Source of the DNA: Halothermothrix sp. DTU029
GTDB lineage: Bacteria > Bacillota > Halanaerobiia > Halanaerobiales > DTU029
Length of the DNA stretch: 34,373 nucleotides
Reading direction: 5' to 3'
Assembly (NCBI GenBank): GCA_001512435.1
Contig: LFRS01000053.1
Location: 4,491-38,863 of the forward strand
Shown here in pieces: positions 8,650 to 20,746 of this stretch (position 1 is the stretch's first letter; each line of letters begins with the position of its first letter). The notes under the pieces were generated by a model that did no database searches, was not told where the DNA came from, and was given only the letters and a program-made list of their open reading frames with translations. Position numbers and translations under genes: made by a program.

Positions 8650-9465
8650 TTACTCCAGCTTAAATATTAATTTTGCACCTGCATATTCTCCAGCCTTATC
8701 AGCAAGGCTATTATCTATTAAAAGCTGGATAAGGAAATCTTGCACCCTATTTCTGTTTCCAGAACTGAGAAGTAAGCCTTCTTTCTTAAATGGTACTGGT
8801 TCTTCCCCATTAACAGATATTAATAGTTTTTCCAGGGGAATTACGGGTAATTTCTCATTTCCCCCTACTAAGCCATCTTCCACCATGGTCAGGGGATTAC
8901 AATAGGCCTTTAAAGACCAGCCAGGATAATTTGTTCTAACCTCCACCAGAAAGGCTTCTTCTCCATATCTACCTGGACCAGAGTTAATCCTGAAATGAAT
9001 ATTTTCTTTATGGACAAGGATTTTGGCCAATTCTGGATGAAATAATTTCAGATTTAATACTGGATTAATTTCCGGATCACAGCCAGGCCTTAGATTTATT
9101 GGATAATAAGCACTGACATAGGACAAATCTTCAGCCAACCGTAACACTAGAACTTTTTCCCTGTGCCGGGAATTTAACTCAAGATCAATTTGTTCAAAAG
9201 GCAGAAAAAATTCCCCGCTTTTAATTAATAATTCAGGAGCTTCTCTGGCAGGAGAGGATATCTTATAGATAAGCTGGTGTTTTTCAACACCATCCTTAAG
9301 CCTGAACCTTATTAAAGCCTCCCTGTCATCAGGTCTGGAATAAAAAACACCAAGCTCCAGAATATCGTTCTCATAAGTCCAGTCCTGTCTATAATTATCC
9401 AGATTATATTCGCCTGCCTTAACTATCAAGACAAGCCCTATAAATAAGATAATTGTGCTGATCAC
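8650..9465 (-). CDS. Secreted protein related to the neighbouring subunit-like proteins
   Basis: N-terminal signal/anchor MISTIILFIGLVLIVKA (GTG start). FLVEVRTNYPGWSLKAYCNPLT and C-terminal AGEYAGAKLIFKLE parallel the two downstream proteins. Confidence 0.6.
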   Translation of the reverse strand: MISTIILFIGLVLIVKAGEYNLDNYRQDWTYENDILELGVFYSRPDDREALIRFRLKDGVEKHQLIYKISSPAREAPELLIKSGEFFLPFEQIDLELNSRHREKVLVLRLAEDLSYVSAYYPINLRPGCDPEINPVLNLKLFHPELAKILVHKENIHFRINSGPGRYGEEAFLVEVRTNYPGWSLKAYCNPLTMVEDGLVGGNEKLPVIPLEKLLISVNGEEPVPFKKEGLLLSSGNRNRVQDFLIQLLIDNSLADKAGEYAGAKLIFKLE

Positions 9466-9501
9466 TTTTTTTCTCAGTTAAACCACATCCTTAGGAGGAA
9501 A

Positions 9502-10746
9502 TTATTTATTGTATATAAGTCCCAGGTAATAGTCTTCCTCTTGCCAGACTAAAGACAGATCTATAAGGGGTGTAAGCTCATAATCTATTTTTATGGTATT
9601 GGTAATTTCTGAATTCCAGTGGCTACCTATATAGCTGATTCCAAAAGCCTTTTTCTCATATGACAGTTGGATTTCTGTTACTGGCTCCTGTCTATTAAAA
9701 TCATTCAGGTCATAGACCAGAGGATAAAAAGACAGCTGCCATTTAAAGTCAGCAGAACAGTTTATACTGTCTCTCAAACCCAACATTAGATATGGTTCTG
9801 CCTTTTTTTCAATTAATACAGAGCCCAATAACTCATTTTTTTCATTAAAGCTTTTATCAAAAACTGCCTGGTAATTGAGAGTTCCATCATTACTGAATAG
9901 GGCAAGCTTTAATTTCTCTCCACCTGTATCCCTCTTATACTCAACCCCTCCACCAGTATTGCCTAAATAAAAAGCAATTTGACTTTTGGACTCAATAAGC
10001 TTATCCAGTGAAAACAATTGATTTATGCCTTTAATATTATTCATGACCAGTATAGGGGCTGTCCCTCTTAACATTTCTGGATAAAGACTCCTGGCCTCAA
10101 TAAACAAGGCAAAATACCTGTATTGATTCTCCTTCTTACCCTCCTGGAGTTGTTTCAAAATAAATACAGGTTCAGTACTTTTACCCGCCAGCCAGACCTC
10201 TGTTTCTACACTGGCCACATTGCCAGATTTATTTTTATATTCCAGCTCCACTGCTGTAAGAATCTTTTCTTCACTTATAGTTAGCTCCAGAGGTTTTAAA
10301 AGAATACTAAAATAAGCCGGTGATTCTCTGTTTTTATCATTGAGCAGAGTATTATTTACCCTGATTATTCCTTCCTTGTTAGGTACGGTAATTAGCCAGG
10401 AACTATAGTCATTTCTTACCTGCCTTCCTTCCTGGAAATTCACCAGGTCCAACTGTAGATCTGACCAGATGCTGCTGATAACTTCCTGATCTGCAAAGAG
10501 CTGCCATTCCTCTTCTTCAACATTATCTTCCCAGGACAGGATATATTCCAGTTCATTGATTGTCTTCCAGGATAATTCCTCCATCTTCAATAAGTAAAAA
10601 ACCATTGGTGATTCTACCGTATATTTCCTATATTCCCAGCCAGGCTCAAGCAATTCAATGGCTGCTTCTTTTGTAAGGCTTATCTCTCCCGGCAACATGA
10701 AAAAAGCAAGAAAGAGAAATACAAGAATCAGTCTAGTTTTCTTCAT
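9502..10746 (-). CDS. Exported beta-rich protein of unknown function, candidate outer-membrane or envelope protein
   Basis: Signal peptide MKKTRLILVFLFLAFFMLPGEISL. The C-terminal half has alternating amphipathic beta-strand-like segments (FKWQLSFYPLVYDL, EIQLSYEKKAFGISYIGSHW, TNTIKIDYELTPLIDLSLVWQEEDYYLGLIY). Start set at internal Met5. Confidence 0.5.
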   Translation of the reverse strand: MKKTRLILVFLFLAFFMLPGEISLTKEAAIELLEPGWEYRKYTVESPMVFYLLKMEELSWKTINELEYILSWEDNVEEEEWQLFADQEVISSIWSDLQLDLVNFQEGRQVRNDYSSWLITVPNKEGIIRVNNTLLNDKNRESPAYFSILLKPLELTISEEKILTAVELEYKNKSGNVASVETEVWLAGKSTEPVFILKQLQEGKKENQYRYFALFIEARSLYPEMLRGTAPILVMNNIKGINQLFSLDKLIESKSQIAFYLGNTGGGVEYKRDTGGEKLKLALFSNDGTLNYQAVFDKSFNEKNELLGSVLIEKKAEPYLMLGLRDSINCSADFKWQLSFYPLVYDLNDFNRQEPVTEIQLSYEKKAFGISYIGSHWNSEITNTIKIDYELTPLIDLSLVWQEEDYYLGLIYNK

Positions 10747-10761
10747 AAAAACAATCATCTC

Positions 10762-11928
10762 CTACCTGATAATCGGTGTCACAAAGACCAGCAATTCTCT
10801 TTCGTTTTCTTCTTTGTTTTCGCTTCTAAATAACCACCTGACTAAAGGAATATCTCCCAGTAAGGGTACCTTTCTGGTAGAATCTGAATCCCTCTTTAAA
10901 GTCATTCCTGCCAGACAGACTGTTTCCCCATTTTTTATCTGTAAGCTAGTTTTCAATGAATTTTCCTTAACAAGCAAATTGGGATTTGCTTCATTAATAA
11001 AGTGGCTAATAACAGGGGCTAATTCCAGGTATACCTGATCTTCCCCAATTATTCTGGCCATAACCTCCAGTTCTACACCCACCTTTACTTCTTCGGCCCT
11101 GGTACTGTTGTAGCTCTCATTATGTATAAAAATAACCTGCTCTTCACCTATAAAAAACCTGGCTGAACCTCCATCACTGACCAATATATATGGGTTTGCT
11201 TCTATGGAAGCCAGCTGTTCTTCTTCCATTAACCTCAATTGCGAAAGCAAATGTCCATATAGGTCTGTTTCTACCCTTAATAAGTTGTCCCTGGAACTGT
11301 AAGCAATAGTTCTATCAACATCCTCCCCACTGGTAAATTGAAATAAGTTTATTCCCAAATCACTGGCTATTTTGCTATCTACTTCAGTTACCAATAATCT
11401 TATTTCAATCTGTTTCCTGGGCTTATCTATACTTCTGATATATTCCTTAATTCTTTCCAGCTCTTTGGGGGCTGCATTTATGGTCAGGACATTGTTCTCC
11501 CGCTCACCTCTAACATAGTTTGTTAAAAAAGTGGGAAGGAGATTAAAAACCTCTTTTACTGTGATATTTTCCAGCTGAATTACCTCAAAGTCACTCAAAT
11601 CACTGAAACTAACATTCCTGGGATCTGCCAGGCCCACTAGATAATAATCCTCTATCTTCCTGAAGGTAAAACCACCAGATGATAGAATCATATTCAGGGC
11701 CTTTTCCAGAGGTACATCCCTAAGATCTACTGTAATGACTCCATTTACTGTCTGATCTGCAATTATATTTATACCGGTCTGGATTGATAACTCATGAATG
11801 GCATCTCTAAGATCTGTTTCATAAAACATGGCATTTACCAGGGGTCCCTCTTCTGCCTTCATTACAAAAGAAATAGCTAGCAAAAATACTAATAACACAA
11901 TAAATCTGTTCTTTTCAATATATTTCAT
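10762..11928 (-). CDS. Short secretin (GspD/PilQ superfamily), STN/N-domain plus secretin domain
   Basis: N0/STN-like DAIHELSIQTGINIIADQTVNGVITVDLRDVPLEKALNMIL, N1-like IQLENITVKEVFNLLPTFL...NNVLTINAAPKELERIKEYIRSIDKP, and secretin core KNGETVCLAGMTLKRDSDSTRKVPLLGDIPLVRWLFRSENKEENERELLVFVTPII. Signal peptide present. Confidence 0.93.
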   Translation of the reverse strand: MKYIEKNRFIVLLVFLLAISFVMKAEEGPLVNAMFYETDLRDAIHELSIQTGINIIADQTVNGVITVDLRDVPLEKALNMILSSGGFTFRKIEDYYLVGLADPRNVSFSDLSDFEVIQLENITVKEVFNLLPTFLTNYVRGERENNVLTINAAPKELERIKEYIRSIDKPRKQIEIRLLVTEVDSKIASDLGINLFQFTSGEDVDRTIAYSSRDNLLRVETDLYGHLLSQLRLMEEEQLASIEANPYILVSDGGSARFFIGEEQVIFIHNESYNSTRAEEVKVGVELEVMARIIGEDQVYLELAPVISHFINEANPNLLVKENSLKTSLQIKNGETVCLAGMTLKRDSDSTRKVPLLGDIPLVRWLFRSENKEENERELLVFVTPIIR

Positions 11929-11975
11929 AAGTGCCTCCTTTCTCTTTATACTGCAACAACAGTATCTACTGAAAA

Positions 11976-12008
11976 ATTATAAACCCTTTTTCTAAAAGAA
12001 TTCTAAAA
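11976..12008 (-). promoter_or_regulatory. Candidate SARP-type promoter of the secretin cassette
   Basis: Minus strand TTTTAGAA-TTC-TTTTAGAA (11-bp period), then 8 bp, then TATAAT (11976-11981). No good -35 at 17 bp. The CDS starts 48 bp downstream, after AAAGGAGG. Confidence 0.55.
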
Positions 12009-12149
12009 CAAAATCCTGGCGTTCTCCTTCTAAAGATGTGTATTTAAGGGAATTATTGTTAATTTCTTTATTATTATTTACCAAAAAAGGCAAGTTTATA
12101 AATAATTTCATTGATTCTGTATTTTTTTATTACTATTTTTTTAGAAAAA

Positions 12150-12176
12150 AAGCCCCAACTTTAAAAAAGTTGGGGC
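12150..12176 (-). terminator. Second (tandem) Rho-independent terminator upstream of the secretin cassette
   Basis: gccccaacttt/aaagttggggc hairpin followed by TTTTTTT on the minus strand. Confidence 0.85.
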
Positions 12177-12197
12177 AAAAGCCTTCTCCGGACACAT

Positions 12198-12255
12198 AAA
12201 AAATACCTCCAGGTAGAAAATCTAAATAAAATTAGACTCTCTACTCTGGAGGTAT
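12198..12255 (-). terminator. Rho-independent terminator downstream of eno
   Basis: Long stem with atacctcca (12203-12211) / tggaggtat (12247-12255) plus inner pairing. A T-tract follows on the minus strand. Confidence 0.85.
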
Positions 12256-12282
12256 CACCTCAAAAACTTATTTAAATATTTA

Positions 12283-15176
<2,894 letters not shown>

Positions 15177-15267
15177 CCCTTTCTTTATCCAAAATCAATA
15201 TCTCCTGCTATGTTTTCCTCTGCCATTCTTATCTTTAAAATTATTAAAAGCCTAAATTTATTTTCAA

Positions 15268-16020
15268 TCATCTTGCCCCTTCTACTATCTTTACAAAGGA
15301 ATCAGCATCAAGGCTGGCTCCACCAACTAAGGCACCATCAATTTCAGGCTGGGCCATTAATTCTTCAATATTAGAGGGGTTGACACTACCACCATATTGG
15401 ATCCGGACCAGATCCGCTGCTTCAGCAAAATCCTCTCTAACCAGATCCCTGATGGCCTTAATTACCTCATTGGCATCTTCAGCAGTAGCAGTTCTTCCTG
15501 TACCTATAGCCCAGATTGGCTCATAGGCAATCACGGTCTCTGCTACCTGTTCTTTGCTTAAACCTGCCAGATCAGCTTTAATCTGTCCTTTTACTTTTTC
15601 CAGGGTCTGGCCAGCCTCCCTTTCTTCCAGGGTTTCCCCTACACAGACAATTGGCTTCAGGCCATATTTGAAGGCAGCTTTTACCTTTCTATTAACATCT
15701 TCATCACTTTCCTGGAAATATTCCCTTCTTTCAGAATGCCCAATAATTACATATGTAGCACCTATTTCCTTCAACATGGGGCCAGCTACCTCGCCAGTAT
15801 AGGCACCAGACTCTTCCCAATGCATATTCTGGGCACCTAATTTAATATTACTATCAGCGATTATCTCGTAAACCGGAAGCAGATTTACAGCCGGTGGACA
15901 GACTGCTATTTCTACATCATCAATACCAGCTACTTTATCTTTTAATTGGTTAACCAGTTCCTTAGCTTCATTCAAGGTCTTGTTCATCTTCCAGTTACCA
16001 GCAATAAGTGGTTTCCGCAC
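15268..16020 (-). CDS. tpiA: Triosephosphate isomerase
   Basis: [53 protein letters not shown] start (Val6 of the track ORF) after GGAGG. Confidence 0.98.
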   Translation of the reverse strand: MRKPLIAGNWKMNKTLNEAKELVNQLKDKVAGIDDVEIAVCPPAVNLLPVYEIIADSNIKLGAQNMHWEESGAYTGEVAGPMLKEIGATYVIIGHSERREYFQESDEDVNRKVKAAFKYGLKPIVCVGETLEEREAGQTLEKVKGQIKADLAGLSKEQVAETVIAYEPIWAIGTGRTATAEDANEVIKAIRDLVREDFAEAADLVRIQYGGSVNPSNIEELMAQPEIDGALVGGASLDADSFVKIVEGAR

Positions 16021-16151
16021 CTGATTCACCTCCACAGGCTAAATTTTATTACTTCTGCCTTATTATAATATAGCATAATACTATCTTTTACAATGTAAAA
16101 CACATTACTTTTTTAGAATTGCCAGTCCCCATATTCATTGGGACCTGAATA

Positions 16152-17339
16152 TTAGTCTAAATCATCCAGAGCTTCTACACCTGGTAAAGGCTTTCCTTCA
16201 AAGAACATCAGGGAGGCTCCACCACCGGTAGAAATATGGGTCATCTTATCTTCCAGGCCAGCCTTTTTGATGGCTGCTGCAGAATCTCCACCACCAATAA
16301 TGGTCCTGGCCTTGCTTTCAGCCATAGCTTCGGCAATTGCAAAGGTTCCTTTTGCGAAATTATCCAGTTCAAAAACACCAATAGGACCATTCCAGATAAC
16401 AGTCCTGGCATTTTTAATTATTTCAGAGTATTTTTCAATGGTTTTTGGCCCACCGCTATCCAGGGATTCCCAATCAGCTGGAATATTATCGATGGTCACG
16501 GCCTTGAAGTTGGCATCATTACTGAAATCATCTGCAACAACAACATCTACAGGCAAGACTAATTCTACACCCTTTTCTTCAGCTTCCTTTAATAATTCTT
16601 TGGCCAGATCCAGCTTATCTTCTTCTACCAGGGATTTACCAGTCTCATATCCCTTAGCCCTGATAAAGGTATTGGCTATACCTCCACCTACCAGGAGATA
16701 ATCGATTTTATCCATCAAGTTACGGATAACACCAATCTTATCTGAAACCTTGGCACCACCCATAATGGCTACAAAAGGATGTTCCGGATTTTCCATAACA
16801 TCCCCAAGGGCTTCCAATTCTCTCTGGAGTAAAAATCCAGCTACTGCAGGCAAGTGTTCAGCAACTCCTACAGTAGAGGCATGGGCCCTATGTACAGTAC
16901 CAAAGGCATCACTGACGAATACATCAGCAATACTGGCCAGTTTTTTTGCAAAATCAGGATCATTCTTGGTTTCTTCTTTGTAGAAACGGGTATTTTCCAG
17001 AACCAGAACATCCCCATCCTGCATATTATTTACAGCTTCTTCTACCTCTGGCCCGATACAATCATCTACTTTGCTTACTTCCTTATTCAATAATTCAGCC
17101 AGCCTCTGGGCAACAGGATCCATCCGGTAAGCCTCATTAACCTCTCCTTTGGGTCTGCCCAGATGGGACATTAAAATAACCCGGGCCCCTTCATTGATTA
17201 AATACTGAATAGTTGGTAAGGCAGCCTGGATTCTGGTATCATCAGTTATTTGCCCATCTGCCAGAGGGACATTAAAGTCAACCCTGACCAGGGCCTTTTT
17301 CCCTTTAAAATCAAAATCCTTTAAGGTTTTTTTCCTCAT
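16152..17339 (-). CDS. pgk: Phosphoglycerate kinase
   Basis: [56 protein letters not shown]. Start placed at Met10 of the track ORF after ATGGAGG. Confidence 0.98.
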   Translation of the reverse strand: MRKKTLKDFDFKGKKALVRVDFNVPLADGQITDDTRIQAALPTIQYLINEGARVILMSHLGRPKGEVNEAYRMDPVAQRLAELLNKEVSKVDDCIGPEVEEAVNNMQDGDVLVLENTRFYKEETKNDPDFAKKLASIADVFVSDAFGTVHRAHASTVGVAEHLPAVAGFLLQRELEALGDVMENPEHPFVAIMGGAKVSDKIGVIRNLMDKIDYLLVGGGIANTFIRAKGYETGKSLVEEDKLDLAKELLKEAEEKGVELVLPVDVVVADDFSNDANFKAVTIDNIPADWESLDSGGPKTIEKYSEIIKNARTVIWNGPIGVFELDNFAKGTFAIAEAMAESKARTIIGGGDSAAAIKKAGLEDKMTHISTGGGASLMFFEGKPLPGVEALDDLD

Positions 17340-17424
17340 ATTAACACCTCCATAGTTTAGCGGCACTTGCAGAAGCTTCTTCTGCTTAAACTTTCTAACA
17401 ATCTAGCCTGATTTCAAAAGAACA

Positions 17425-17466
17425 GGTAGAAATCATTTCTCCAGATAGAGAAATCTGATTTCTACC
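17425..17466 (-). other. Strong intercistronic stem-loop between gap and pgk
   Basis: ggtagaaatca+tttctc pairs with gagaaa+tc(bulge)+tgatttctacc around a 6-nt loop. Seventeen base pairs, no T-tract. Confidence 0.85.
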
Positions 17467-17504
17467 ATGCTCATTAACAGGTCATGCTCAGCTTATTTTC
17501 CTAA

Positions 17505-18533
<1,029 letters not shown>

Positions 18534-18627
18534 TTAAATTTTTTTAGCCTTTAGGCTATTATTTTAATATTATCAACTAGCTAATTAAAAGTATATATGT
18601 ATATCCACAATTTTACAAACTAATTCC

Positions 18628-19656
18628 CTATCTCACCCCCTTTAAATACAAAATCTCTCTGGCAGTTGCTTCATCAGTAATCAATAAATTATGGTAAGCA
18701 GGTGAAATTACTGACAAGATGGCCCTGGCCTTATCTGGCGGGCCAGCAACAACTATCACCTTTTCTATTTCCTTCAAGTCTTCCAGGTGTAAGCCTACAC
18801 TGGTAGTTACATGAACCAGTTCCCCTGATTGATTAAAATAATACCCCAGGGCCTCAGCTACAGCTCCCTTGTCTATTAATTTCTGAATCTCTTCCCGGGA
18901 CATATCCCTTCTGGCAGCCATAACCTCGGCACTCCCTACCCCATGGATCAGGATATTAGCCTTTTTTAAGCAATTTAAAACCCTTTGAATTGAGGGCTCT
19001 GCAATTAATCTATCTACATTCTCTTCTTTTATTGAATCAGGTATATGTAAGAGGTGGTAACGGCCGCCCAGTTTGTTGGCCAGGGTAGCTGCTATAGTAT
19101 TAGCCTGAATTTCAACCTCTTCCCCCAGGCCTCCCCGGCCTGGAACTACAGTAATATCCATTGCTCTCTCATTTTCTCTCATGGCATTGGCTACCTGGGC
19201 CAGGGTTGTTCCACCGGTAACTGCCAGTATATCTCCATCTTTCAGCATTTTACATAATAACCTGGCAGCATAACGGCCTATCTCCTGAATGGTAGTAGAA
19301 GTTTCCAGTCCACCAGAAACAATATGGACTTCTTCTATTCCCAGGCAATCCTTCACTTCCTGCTCCAGAGCCTTGATATCTTTAAGCTCTTTCATGTACT
19401 TATCCAATTCAGGCAGAAAATCTGAACCCAAGTCTGTCATCACTGTTCCAGAACGGTTTACTTTAATCAGGCCTCTACCACACAGAAAGTCTAATTCTTT
19501 TCTCACCAGTCTTTCACTGATATTGGTTTTTTCTGCCAGGGCCCTTCTGCCGATAGGTTGGTTATAATAAATGTTACGTAATATAGTATACCGATTTTCC
19601 GCTATAGATATTAATTCAGGCACCAATTTTTCCTGGATTTTAAAAAGATATTTCAC
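18628..19656 (-). CDS. cggR: Central glycolytic genes regulator CggR (SorC/DeoR family)
   Basis: N-terminal HTH (ILRNIYYNQPIGRRALAEKTNISERLVRKELDFL) and sugar-binding SorC domain (ILAVTGGTTLAQVANAM, VVPGRGGLGEEVEIQANTIAATLA); directly upstream of gap. GTG start after GGAGG. Confidence 0.95.
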   Translation of the reverse strand: MKYLFKIQEKLVPELISIAENRYTILRNIYYNQPIGRRALAEKTNISERLVRKELDFLCGRGLIKVNRSGTVMTDLGSDFLPELDKYMKELKDIKALEQEVKDCLGIEEVHIVSGGLETSTTIQEIGRYAARLLCKMLKDGDILAVTGGTTLAQVANAMRENERAMDITVVPGRGGLGEEVEIQANTIAATLANKLGGRYHLLHIPDSIKEENVDRLIAEPSIQRVLNCLKKANILIHGVGSAEVMAARRDMSREEIQKLIDKGAVAEALGYYFNQSGELVHVTTSVGLHLEDLKEIEKVIVVAGPPDKARAILSVISPAYHNLLITDEATAREILYLKGVR

Positions 19657-19676
19657 AGCCCCTACCTCCATTAGAT

Positions 19677-19716
19677 GGGAACGTTATTATCCCGTTAGAA
19701 CATTTATGTCCCGCCC
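19677..19716 (-). promoter_or_regulatory. Candidate CggR operator
   Basis: Minus strand GGGCGGGACATAAATGTTCTAACGGGATAATAACGTTCCC: two GGGA(C/T)-type repeats just upstream of cggR, resembling the known B. subtilis CggR operator (repeated CGGGAC half-sites). Confidence 0.7.
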
Positions 19717-19737
19717 TTTTGAAAAAATATTTTTACC

Positions 19738-19765
19738 ACTATAATATATTCTATATAACTCTCAA
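19738..19765 (-). promoter_or_regulatory. Candidate sigma-A promoter of the glycolytic operon
   Basis: Minus strand TTGAGA-16 nt-TATAGT located immediately upstream of the candidate operator. Confidence 0.5.
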
Positions 19766-19789
19766 AAATCCTTTATTTTTTTCTCCTAT

Positions 19790-20740
19790 TTATAGATTTT
19801 TTTCTTCTCTTTTCTTCATCACCCTGATCTCATCAGCTACCTTCTTGATACGGCGCATCCGGTGATTAACTCCTGATTTACTAATCTTTGGTGATAATAA
19901 GTCCCCCAGTTCTTTTAAACTGGCATAGGGATATTCCTTTCTTAAATAGGCTATCTCCTGTAAGCTTGCCGGCAGGGAACTAATACCTCTTGTAGCCTCT
20001 ATTAGCTCAATATCCTCTATTTGTTCCAGTGCAGCAGTAATGGTCTTGTCCATATTGGCTGTTTCAAAATTAATCTTTCTATTTATATCATTCTTTAAAC
20101 TCTTCACTACATATATATTTTCCATTTCCAGCAGGGCACGGTGGGCCCCAATTATGTTTAAGATAGTTGTGATATCTTCATAGTTTTTAAAATAAACAAT
20201 ATGCTTATTATTATGCTCAGTTAATCGGCCTTCCAGATTGAAAGAAGCCAGAAGACTGAGCAGATCCCTGGCCAGGCCCCTATGTTCACACCTGAATTCA
20301 AGGTGATAAGCACTGGCTGGATTATTTACCGAGCCTCCCCCTAAAAAAGCCCCCCTAAGATAGGCCCTCTGGTAACTCCTGTTGCTGAAAAACTCATCTT
20401 TTATCCGGAAGATAATATTATTGTGGTCATCAATAAAACCCAGCCGGGATAAAAAGGTATCCAGCCCCTGCTGTGGGGGCAAGAAAAGTTCATATATATT
20501 ATGTTTACCAGCAAAGGGATAGTTTTTCCGGACTATAATCTGTATCTCTAGCCTGAACTTTTTTTTAATTACAGAATATACTTTCCGGGCCAGATCTCCC
20601 ATGGTCAATTTTATATTTAAGGCAAAGCTTTTATTTATAATCTGGATAGTACCATTCATCCTGATCAGGGCAGCTAATTCTGCTATCTCTCCACTCTTAA
20701 TCCTGACCAGTTCATGCTTTACGTCACCTGTAAAAGACAA
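19790..20740 (-). CDS. whiA: WhiA sporulation/cell-division regulator (LAGLIDADG-like plus HTH)
   Basis: SFTGDVKHELVRIK, YLRGAFLGGGSVNNPASAYHLEF, C-terminal YPYASLKELGDLLSPKISKSGVNHRMRRIKKVA; whiA-yvcK-rapZ synteny. Confidence 0.96.
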   Translation of the reverse strand: MSFTGDVKHELVRIKSGEIAELAALIRMNGTIQIINKSFALNIKLTMGDLARKVYSVIKKKFRLEIQIIVRKNYPFAGKHNIYELFLPPQQGLDTFLSRLGFIDDHNNIIFRIKDEFFSNRSYQRAYLRGAFLGGGSVNNPASAYHLEFRCEHRGLARDLLSLLASFNLEGRLTEHNNKHIVYFKNYEDITTILNIIGAHRALLEMENIYVVKSLKNDINRKINFETANMDKTITAALEQIEDIELIEATRGISSLPASLQEIAYLRKEYPYASLKELGDLLSPKISKSGVNHRMRRIKKVADEIRVMKKREEKNL

Positions 20741-20746
20741 TCCCCC

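Noticed and set aside
11949-11964. TACTG-N6-CAGTA inverted repeat in the secretin leader
   Set aside because: Only 5-bp arms in an AT-rich leader; too weak to call an operator.
15554-17140. Plus-strand ORFs opposite tpiA and pgk
   Set aside because: Fully overlap highly conserved glycolytic genes and have no recognisable motifs; shadow ORFs.
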